From Caryophanales bacterium UBA5632 (GTDB lineage Bacteria > Bacillota_I > Bacilli_A > Izemoplasmatales > Hujiaoplasmataceae): a stretch of 13,588 bases of DNA. A program made the translations under genes and the position numbers. A model generated the notes under the pieces. It did no database searches and was not told the origin of the DNA. It saw nothing but the letters and a program-made list of their open reading frames with translations. The DNA lies in assembly GCA_002421405.1 (NCBI GenBank), contig DIJY01000072.1, positions 1-13,588 on the forward strand, written 5' to 3'. The number at the start of each line of letters is the position of its first letter. Position 1 is the first letter of the stretch. Positions 7,585-13,588 of the stretch are shown here, piece after piece.

Positions 7585-8842
7585 GATCCAAAAGCCCTCT
7601 TTTACTTGCTTCACGATTCATATGAACAATGTAAGCTTTCGCTGCTTTAATTTCACGATTAATTCTAGATGTAAATAGCACAATTTCGCCATTGGGAAAA
7701 TCAATATGTCTTCCGACTCTACCAGCAATTTGAATCAAGGTATGTCGATTAAATACGCTATGATTGGCATTGATGATGCCAACATCAACTCCCTTGATGG
7801 TGATACCTCGTTCGAGAAGAGTAGTCGTGATTAAAGTTAATATTTTCCCTTCTCGAAATTGTTTGATTTTATCATTCCGATTTTGATCGACACTTGATAC
7901 ATTTAAACAACGAATTCCTTGGACTCTAAATCCCATCTCCAGTTGCTTTCCGATTTCGATTGTCGGAACAAAAATCATCGTTGAGATATTCATTTTGATT
8001 TTCATTTCAATCCAAATGAAAAGTTCATTATCAAAGAATGATTGATTAACTTGATGCGAATTTTTTGTATAGACAATACGAAAATGATCAAGCTGATGAC
8101 GATGATACCTCGCAGGTAAACGGTATATCGATTTTCTTGCTTTTTTCATCGATTTTATGCTTTTATCTTCATAGGTCGCACTCATCATGATGAAGCATCC
8201 TTCCGGTTTTAACGCTCGTTTTACGAGGCGTTCAAGAAAAAGATTATTTTTATAGGGAAAAGCATCTGCTTCATCAATAATCATAAGATCAAATTCATGA
8301 TAATAATGGATGAGTTGATGAACCGTTGATATCAAAATATCTGCGTTTTCATCAATCTTCTCATCACGATAAAGTGAATGAATCACCGTCTTTGGAAAGA
8401 TGGGTATAAACCTTTTTGTGAGTTCCTTCACAACATCAGTTCTGGGAATTGCAAGGCATATTTTATATCCCATTTGAAGCGAACTGAATATCGTTTCATA
8501 CAATATTTCCGTTTTACCGGCACCACATACGGCGTATAAATAGCCTTCATGATTACTTTTCAGGGAATTTAGTAGGAATTGAGACGCCTTTTTTTGTTCT
8601 TCCGATAATTCGAATTTGAGGTTCATAACATGTTCTTTCTTTTGAATGACTCTTTCAAATCGATATAAATAGGTTCCCTCAACGACCCTTCCAAACCCTT
8701 CGCAATCGCGGCAATAATACCTGAAGTAATCATCAAGTGAAGTATTATTAATTTCTCCCCCACAACGTTGACAAATATGATCCAAAATAGCAGGTATTTT
8801 GTGAGCATTGACAGTATGATCAAGCACAAGACTTTGTTTCAA
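7574..8842 (-). CDS. comFA: ComFA-type competence helicase
   Basis: ComFA is a DEAD-box ATPase that helps pull transforming DNA into the cytoplasm. With the TTG start at 8842 the product has 422 residues. A zinc ribbon comes first (C24/C27 and C44/C47). Next are the family-typical Walker A AVCGAGKTE (GAGKT 107-111), AIPRTDVV, DEAD in IIDEADAFPY (190-193), SAT (221-223), LITTTLLERG and motif VI QIAGRVGR (371-378). The order matches B. subtilis ComFA. No ATG occurs before the zinc ribbon. TTG at 8842 is preceded by GGGTGAT and four bases, the spacing seen in secA and prfB, but this ribosome site lies inside the 3' arm of the leuS terminator. A TTG at 8863 is possible but lies within the hairpin loop. 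The stop overlaps comFC by 11 bases, so the pair is cotranscribed. The start is the only uncertain part. Confidence 0.9.
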   Translation of the reverse strand: MKQSLVLDHTVNAHKIPAILDHICQRCGGEINNTSLDDYFRYYCRDCEGFGRVVEGTYLYRFERVIQKKEHVMNLKFELSEEQKKASQFLLNSLKSNHEGYLYAVCGAGKTEILYETIFSSLQMGYKICLAIPRTDVVKELTKRFIPIFPKTVIHSLYRDEKIDENADILISTVHQLIHYYHEFDLMIIDEADAFPYKNNLFLERLVKRALKPEGCFIMMSATYEDKSIKSMKKARKSIYRLPARYHRHQLDHFRIVYTKNSHQVNQSFFDNELFIWIEMKIKMNISTMIFVPTIEIGKQLEMGFRVQGIRCLNVSSVDQNRNDKIKQFREGKILTLITTTLLERGITIKGVDVGIINANHSVFNRHTLIQIAGRVGRHIDFPNGEIVLFTSRINREIKAAKAYIVHMNREASKRGLLDHDL

Positions 8843-8881
8843 AAAAATCACCCAACAACACAATACGCATCGTTGGATGAT
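8841..8881 (-). terminator. Intrinsic terminator of leuS, overlapping the comFA start signals
   Basis: On the minus strand ATCATCCAAC (8872-8881) pairs with GTTGGGTGAT (8847-8856), ten pairs including one G-U, with a 15-base loop. The stem can extend by two A-T pairs. Seven T bases (8841-8847) follow. It lies just after the leuS stop. The 3' arm contains the comFA ribosome site and the T-run ends in the comFA TTG start. Confidence 0.88.
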
Positions 8882-8892
8882 TTGCTTTTATC

Positions 8893-11313
8893 TTATATAA
8901 CAATATTGACAAGTTTGTTGGGGACAATAATCACTTTTTTTATTGTTTGTCCTTGAACATGAGCTTGTATTTTCTCTGAAGCAAGCGCCATCGCTTGAAG
9001 TTCCTCTTGGCTTGTATTCAGATTGACAACCATTTTGTCGCGGATTTTGCCATTGACATTGATGACGATGACGACTTGTTTATCGATTAATTGAGCATCA
9101 TCATAAGTTGGCCAAGGAGTAAACACTAGTGATGCCTTATTTCCAATTGCTTCAAAGATTTCACTGGTAATATGCGGTGCAAATGGATACGATAAAATCG
9201 TCAAAGTTTCAAGATCTTTTCTTGTGATTTCAGAAGCTGACGTTGCTTCATTCACTGCAATCATCAGTTTCGAAATTGCGGTATTAAATTTCATTTGTTC
9301 GATATCGTCGCCAACGCCTTTAATGGTTTTGTGAATCAATGATTCTAGCGCTTCTGAATAACCTGCTTTATCTATTACTTTTTCTTGAAGTCTCCAAAGT
9401 TTATCTAAGAATCTTCGAGCCCCTTTAAGGCCTGCTTCATTCCATGGCGTTGCCATTTCATAATCGCCAATAAAGAGAATGAATACTCTCAATGTGTCGG
9501 CTCCGTATTCAGAAATAATTTCCATCGGATTCACAATATTGCCGCGTGATTTAGACATTTTTTCGCCGTCTTCACCTAAGATTAGACCTTGTGCAGTTCT
9601 TTTTTTATAAGGTTCACTATGCGGGACAATGCCTTGATCATTTAAGAATTGATTCCAAAAACGAGAGTATATTAAATGGCGAGTCACATGTTCCATTCCG
9701 CCATTGTACCAATCGACTTGACCCCAATATTTCATTTTGTCTTTTGAAGCAATTTCTTCAGCATTTCTTGGATCCATATATCTTAAGAAATACCAACTTG
9801 ATCCGGCCCATTGCGGCATCGTATCTGTTTCTCTTCGAGCGATTTTACCACATTTCGGACAGTTGCATCTTGTAAAGGACTCAATCTTGGCAAGTGGACT
9901 TTCACCGGTATCTGTTGGTTCAAAGTGTTCTACCATCGGCAATGTGACCGGAAGGTCTTCATAGGGAACTGGGACAACTCCACAATCATCGCAATAGATG
10001 ATCGGAATGGGTTCTCCCCAATAACGTTGACGGTTAAATGCCCAGTCTTTCATTTTATATTGGGTTGAGGAAGAGCCGATGTTGTTTTGAATCAAATAAT
10101 CAATGATTGTTTTCTTGGCATCTTTGACACTGAGTCCATTAATGATTCCACTATTAACCAAAATACCAGTTTCGGTGTTCGTAAAGGCGGCTAAAGAAAT
10201 GTCTCCGCCTTGAATGACTTCTATGATTTCAAGTTCATATTTCTTGGCAAATTCATAATCGCGTTCATCATGTCCGGGTACCGCCATAATCGCGCCAGTG
10301 CCATAAGTAATGACGACGTAATCAGATATAAAAATGGGAATATTCTTTTTTGTCAATGGATTGATTGCTTCAATTCCTTGGATGCGAACCCCAGTTTTAT
10401 CTTTATTGAGTTGAATCCGTTCAAATTCAGTTTTGCGTTTTGCGAGGTCTTGATACTCATGAACTTCATCAAGATTTTTAATGGAGTCCTTATGGGATTC
10501 TAAAATGGGATGTTCTGGCGCTATGACCATGAATGTTGCCCCATAAATAGTATCGGGACGAGTTGTAAATACTTTGAGTGAATCGTGATTGTTTGCGAGA
10601 TCAAAAGTAATATAAGCCCCTTCTGAATGGCCAATCCAGTTTTCTTGTTCAGTTCGGATTCGTGATGTCGATTCAAAGTCATTGAGTCCAGTTAGTAATT
10701 TCCCTGCATATTCGGTAATTTTAAGGAACCAAACATCTTTTTCAAGTTGAATGACATCAGCTCCGCAGCGGTCACACTCCCCGCCTTGGGACTCTTCATT
10801 TGACAAAACGACTTTACAATCAGGACAAAAATTAACGAAAGTTTTGGATTTATAAACCAATCCTTTTTCGTACATTTTTAAGAATATCCACTGAGTCCAG
10901 CGGTAATATGATGGATCTGTGGTATCAACTACTCGGTTAAAATCAAAGGAAAATCCCGTCGCCTTTAACTGTTCAGTAAAAACTTCTATATTGATATCAG
11001 TTACAACTCGAGGATGGATTTTATTCTTGATTGCGTAGTTTTCGGTTGGCAAACCAAATGCGTCAAACCCAATCGGAAATAAGACATTATATCCTTCCAT
11101 CCGTCTTTTTCTTGAAATGACTTCAAGTGAAGCATAGGCACGAATATGTCCCACATGCATCCCAGCGCCACTCGGATAGGGAAATTCGACTAAATTATAA
11201 TATTTGGGTAACTTATCAAAATCCTTTGCTTGGAACGCGTTGGATTGATACCAAAAATCTTGCCACTTCTTTTCAACTTTTTGATGATTGAAACTCGGAA
11301 CAAATGCACTCAT
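8893..11313 (-). CDS. leuS: Leucyl-tRNA synthetase
   Basis: LeuRS charges tRNA-Leu and proofreads mischarged products. The 806-residue length is normal for the bacterial class Ia enzyme. The HIGH motif appears as HVGH (53-56) in the usual FPYPSGAGMHVGH context, and KMSKS is at 585-589 (GEDGEKMSKSRGN). The editing domain (CP1) contains the TTRPDTIYGAT stretch (250-260) and YGTGAIMAVPGHDERD, with the editing aspartate at Asp349. Cysteine clusters CPDC (163-166) and CDRC (180-183), and others at 441-444 and 483-488, suggest zinc ribbons. The C-terminus ends in the typical KKVIIVPNKLVNIV element. The ATG at 11313 has AGGAGG five bases upstream. Expression is controlled by a leucine T-box leader directly upstream, and an intrinsic terminator follows the stop. 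No motif looks damaged. Confidence 0.99.
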   Translation of the reverse strand: MSAFVPSFNHQKVEKKWQDFWYQSNAFQAKDFDKLPKYYNLVEFPYPSGAGMHVGHIRAYASLEVISRKRRMEGYNVLFPIGFDAFGLPTENYAIKNKIHPRVVTDINIEVFTEQLKATGFSFDFNRVVDTTDPSYYRWTQWIFLKMYEKGLVYKSKTFVNFCPDCKVVLSNEESQGGECDRCGADVIQLEKDVWFLKITEYAGKLLTGLNDFESTSRIRTEQENWIGHSEGAYITFDLANNHDSLKVFTTRPDTIYGATFMVIAPEHPILESHKDSIKNLDEVHEYQDLAKRKTEFERIQLNKDKTGVRIQGIEAINPLTKKNIPIFISDYVVITYGTGAIMAVPGHDERDYEFAKKYELEIIEVIQGGDISLAAFTNTETGILVNSGIINGLSVKDAKKTIIDYLIQNNIGSSSTQYKMKDWAFNRQRYWGEPIPIIYCDDCGVVPVPYEDLPVTLPMVEHFEPTDTGESPLAKIESFTRCNCPKCGKIARRETDTMPQWAGSSWYFLRYMDPRNAEEIASKDKMKYWGQVDWYNGGMEHVTRHLIYSRFWNQFLNDQGIVPHSEPYKKRTAQGLILGEDGEKMSKSRGNIVNPMEIISEYGADTLRVFILFIGDYEMATPWNEAGLKGARRFLDKLWRLQEKVIDKAGYSEALESLIHKTIKGVGDDIEQMKFNTAISKLMIAVNEATSASEITRKDLETLTILSYPFAPHITSEIFEAIGNKASLVFTPWPTYDDAQLIDKQVVIVINVNGKIRDKMVVNLNTSQEELQAMALASEKIQAHVQGQTIKKVIIVPNKLVNIVI

Positions 11314-11324
11314 ATAAGCCTCCT

Positions 11325-11362
11325 AAAAAAATAAAAAATCGTCCTCACATAGAAGGACGATT
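11325..11362 (-). terminator. T-box conditional terminator ahead of leuS
   Basis: On the minus strand AATCGTCCT (11354-11362) pairs with AGGACGATT (11337-11345) around an 8-base loop and is followed by a T-rich run. The 5' arm contains the CCTT that alternatively pairs with the T-box, so binding of uncharged tRNA-Leu should prevent this hairpin. The leuS ribosome site AGGAGG follows immediately. Confidence 0.94.
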
Positions 11363-11555
11363 ATAAATAACCGTGGTACCACCTTGATTCCGGAATAATC
11401 CGGCTCTTAAATCGTTAACGCCGATGACGGATGATCCTCACGTGTTGCGGATCATCGGCTCCCTAGACTAATTCATGAATGTCGCTCCTGGTTTTCACCC
11501 CCACCAGGTCTCTAAAAGCGAATTAATTCATTACTATTTCTAGTTCTTTGCCGTT
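11337..11555 (-). promoter_or_regulatory. T-box leader (leucine, specifier UUA) of leuS
   Basis: This RNA senses uncharged tRNA-Leu and switches between a terminator and an antiterminator ahead of leuS. Stem I closes with CTAGA (11539-11543) and TCTAG (11463-11467). Its 5' internal loop carries the AGTA motif and its 3' loop reads GAATTAG, placing the UUA leucine specifier at 11469-11471, followed by a purine. A short stem III (CCGGA/TCCGG, 11390-11403) precedes the T-box AAGGTGGTACCACGG at 11371-11385, close to the consensus. The AAGG of the T-box can pair with CCTT of the terminator 5' arm. Between stems I and III a stem II region has two competing pairings. Confidence 0.95.
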
Positions 11556-11561
11556 TAAATT

Positions 11562-11590
11562 ATCATACCATATCAATCTATATTTTGCAA
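11562..11590 (-). promoter_or_regulatory. Promoter of the T-box/leuS transcript
   Basis: On the minus strand TTGCAA (11585-11590) and TATGAT (11562-11567) are 17 bases apart, with TG one base before the -10 (TGGTATGAT, extended -10). The start near 11555 puts Stem I close to the 5' end, as expected for a T-box RNA. The box begins 17 bases after the stop of the upstream DUF1189 gene. Confidence 0.62.
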
Positions 11591-11606
11591 TAGACGAAGA
11601 TGCAAA

Positions 11607-12452
11607 TTACTCTTCTTTATCCTCATCATTCGTTTCATCATCACGAACGATAATCTCAGTTTCATCGGTCACATCATCGGGATTCGTTGGTTCATGATTG
11701 TTTTGTTGCGGATTTTCGAAAGTGCCAAGATGTGAATAAGTTTGAAAATAGAGTTCACGTTGAAGTTGAAAGACACTGCGATAAGCAACAAGCATTAAGA
11801 TAAAGAAAATCCATTGATCAAAATTAATGAGATTATAAAATGTCATTAAAACGGCAAAAGGCGAGATTGCAAAAATAACTAACTTATAAATTTTGCGGTA
11901 AGGAATAAACCGCTTCAATCGGAAAAATGGGATTGTTGAAATAAGGGCGACAACGAGTAACATCAACATGTTTCCTAAAAATGATAAAATCAGCGACATC
12001 ACCAAAAGAATTTTACCCACAAAGATAACAGCGCCATTAAATCCATCTGTTTCAATAATCGTCGAAATGTCAATCGTTGACAAGACTTGATTGCCTTGAT
12101 AAAACGTCAATGATTTATTTGAAAAAACCATTGATTGATCTGGCATGATGCCAATCTCAGAAGTGCTGTCATTGCTATCTAAAAAGAAAGTCGTAAATCC
12201 GTAAATATTGTATTCTTCACTCGGTGAATAGGTTTCTCCATTACAAACTAAGCCCTCATTTTGATAGAAACAAGAGGTCGATTCAGACGTAATAAGCGAT
12301 GGATTTGGAAGCTTAAAATAATATACGAAACTTCCGATAGAAACGAATGCAGTTAATATAACCAAATAAAAGAACGTGTAGAGTCCTTTTTTATTTCGAT
12401 ATTTAAGTAAGTTCTTTGGACTGATCAAACTGTCTTTTAAAATATTGTACAT
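11607..12452 (-). CDS. DUF1189-type membrane protein with acidic tail
   Basis: The 281-residue product resembles the DUF1189 family of unknown function: a short cytoplasmic N-terminus with the SPKNL type motif, one membrane segment at about 26-46, a large outside loop, and clustered C-terminal hydrophobic segments at about 141-176, 188-205 and 212-228. The loop (about 49-140) is polar and has two cysteines (61 and 70) that could form a disulfide. The last 25 residues are strongly acidic (Asp/Glu-rich, ending DEDKEE) and probably face the cytoplasm. The ATG at 12452 follows AGGTGAT with three bases between. It lies upstream of the leuS T-box with no convincing terminator, so some read-through is possible. 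It is transcribed divergently from the radical SAM gene. The family call is by pattern only; the function is unknown. Confidence 0.65.
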   Translation of the reverse strand: MYNILKDSLISPKNLLKYRNKKGLYTFFYLVILTAFVSIGSFVYYFKLPNPSLITSESTSCFYQNEGLVCNGETYSPSEEYNIYGFTTFFLDSNDSTSEIGIMPDQSMVFSNKSLTFYQGNQVLSTIDISTIIETDGFNGAVIFVGKILLVMSLILSFLGNMLMLLVVALISTIPFFRLKRFIPYRKIYKLVIFAISPFAVLMTFYNLINFDQWIFFILMLVAYRSVFQLQRELYFQTYSHLGTFENPQQNNHEPTNPDDVTDETEIIVRDDETNDEDKEE

Positions 12453-12546
12453 ACAATCACCTGACCTTTTTTAATGATATCATAAAACAACAAAATAGAA
12501 AACATAAAAGATTTTAACATGTTATAATGGGGATTAGGTGATAAAC
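12453..12546. promoter_or_regulatory. Divergent promoter region, DUF1189 gene and radical SAM gene
   Basis: On the plus strand TATAAT at 12523-12528 is preceded by TG (extended -10, TGTTATAAT), with only a weak -35. The start near 12535 leaves a very short leader before the ATG at 12547. On the minus strand TATGAT near 12478-12483 could be the DUF1189 -10 box, but its -35 is poor. A perfect 10-bp palindrome, ATGATATCAT (12474-12483), overlaps it. The plus-strand -10 is the firmer call. Confidence 0.5.
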
Positions 12547-13494
12547 ATGTCTGAGTTTACTTATTTCAAACCCTATCATACTCTTAGCGATTTCTATATA
12601 GAGCGGTTTCATTCGAAAGTATATAAAATTGCATTCAATGGAGATTTTTCCTGTCCAAATCGCGATGGATCGATTTCCAGCGAGGGATGTATCTTTTGTT
12701 CTGAAAAAGGATCAGGTGATTTTGCAGGTGATAAAACCGATTCTTTAGAAACACAATTCAAAGCAATCAAATCGATGATGGAAAAGAAATGGCCCAATGG
12801 GAAAATGATTGCTTTCTTTCAAGCGAACACTAATACGTATGCCCCCATTGAAAAATTGAAATATCTTTTTGAAAAAGCAATCACACTAGATTCCAATATG
12901 ATCGGTTTATCAATCGCGACAAGACCTGACTGTATTTCAAATACGACGTTGGAATATTTATCCGAATTAAATCAAAGGACATTTCTGACAATTGAATTAG
13001 GACTGCAAACAATCCATGAAAAAACTGCGATATGGATGAACCGAGGCTATGACTTAACTGTATTTGAAAAAACGGTCAAACTGTTGAGATTAGGAAATAT
13101 TCGTGTTGTTGTTCACATCATCAATGGTCTTAAATACGAAACATCTGATATGATGTTTGAAACCATACGTTATCTAAACGCTTTCGATATTCAAGGCATC
13201 AAAATCCATATGCTTAACATCCTAAAAAATACGCCGCTTGAAATTGATTATCAAAATCATCCCTTCCCGATTTTGACAATGGAAGAGTATGTCCGAATAG
13301 TCGCTCATCAAATCGAGATAATGAATCCTCATTTTATTCTCGAACGACTCACGGGTGATGCCCCCAAGGATTTACTGATTGAACCCATGTGGACTTTGAA
13401 AAAATTCGTTGTTACCAATGAAATTGATAAATTATTACGACTCAGGAAAACACATCAAGGAATTTATTATTCGCAAGTAGATCACTCAAAATAA
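12547..13494 (+). CDS. ytqA: TIGR01212-family radical SAM protein (YtqA/MnmL type)
   Basis: The 315-residue product belongs to the TIGR01212 radical SAM family. The cluster-binding cysteines are C36, C48 and C51 (CPNRDGSISSEGCIFC), a CX11CX2C spacing unlike the usual CX3CX2C but typical of this Elp3-like group. ATRPDC, ELGLQT and HIINGL mark the barrel. In B. subtilis the homologue YtqA (MnmL) acts with YtqB (MnmM) in making mnm5s2U at the wobble position of tRNA, converting the cmnm5 group; that link comes from memory of the literature and is an inference here. The start is ATG at 12547, with AGGTGAT four bases upstream; an in-frame GTG at 12538 lies inside that ribosome site. It is the only plus-strand gene, has its own extended -10 promoter, and ends in a bidirectional terminator. 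A partner methyltransferase gene is not visible in the window. Confidence 0.88.
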   Translation: MSEFTYFKPYHTLSDFYIERFHSKVYKIAFNGDFSCPNRDGSISSEGCIFCSEKGSGDFAGDKTDSLETQFKAIKSMMEKKWPNGKMIAFFQANTNTYAPIEKLKYLFEKAITLDSNMIGLSIATRPDCISNTTLEYLSELNQRTFLTIELGLQTIHEKTAIWMNRGYDLTVFEKTVKLLRLGNIRVVVHIINGLKYETSDMMFETIRYLNAFDIQGIKIHMLNILKNTPLEIDYQNHPFPILTMEEYVRIVAHQIEIMNPHFILERLTGDAPKDLLIEPMWTLKKFVVTNEIDKLLRLRKTHQGIYYSQVDHSK

Positions 13495-13530
13495 AATCAA
13501 AGTAAATCGCGCAATATAAACATTTTATAC

Positions 13531-13569
13531 AAAAAAATTAGCAGGATTTCTTTTGGAATCCTGCATTTT
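13531..13569. terminator. Bidirectional intrinsic terminator after ytqA
   Basis: GCAGGATT (13541-13548) pairs with AATCCTGC (13557-13564) around an 8-base loop. T bases follow on the plus strand, and a run of A bases at 13531-13537 gives a T-run on the minus strand. It can terminate the radical SAM gene and a converging gene from beyond the right edge. Nothing else is recognisable in 13495-13588. Confidence 0.9.
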
Positions 13570-13588
13570 TATTATTCGTTGTGAGTAT

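Noticed and set aside
9591..10503. Several plus-strand open frames of 75-97 codons inside leuS
   Set aside because: All are antisense to conserved leuS motifs and show no ribosome site or family resemblance.

Overview
The window looks like housekeeping chromosome from a low-GC, Gram-positive-type bacterium. All genes read through under the standard code, with tryptophan as TGG. The core order comFA, comFC, hpf, secA, prfB matches the backbone of this region in Bacillus subtilis. Compact spacing, AT-rich intergenic DNA, a T-box leader and a DUF1189 protein suggest a deep Bacillota lineage, possibly a relative of the Mollicutes that keeps UGA as stop (Acholeplasma, Izemoplasma or Haloplasma type). 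That placement is inferred from gene content and protein resemblance, not from a search.

Layout. Ten genes lie on the minus strand and one on the plus strand. Reading the minus strand from right to left: a DUF1189-type membrane protein (11607-12452); a leucine T-box leader (about 11337-11555) controlling leuS (8893-11313); a strong intrinsic terminator that overlaps the ribosome binding site and start of comFA (7574-8842); a shortened comFC-like gene (7186-7584); hpf with its own promoter and terminator (6552-7088); then a tight operon of secA, prfB, a YitT-family gene, recX and glgB, the last cut by the left edge. Genes in this operon overlap or are separated by only 2-6 bases. At the right a YtqA-type radical SAM gene (12547-13494) is transcribed divergently from the DUF1189 gene and ends in a bidirectional terminator.

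Functions. leuS and prfB serve translation. HPF dimerises and stores idle ribosomes. SecA drives protein export. RecX tunes RecA. GlgB branches glycogen. ComFA and the ComFC remnant belong to DNA uptake. The radical SAM protein is probably a wobble-uridine tRNA modification enzyme.

The most interesting points are regulatory: a terminator hairpin that buries the comFA start, a ComFC that lacks its phosphoribosyltransferase half, inverted repeats inside the secA and hpf promoters, a shared extended -10 promoter style, and a shared AGGTGAY-N4-start translation signal that re-sets several gene starts. I see no mobile element, CRISPR array, rRNA, tRNA or defence system, and nothing that supports a wholly new system.
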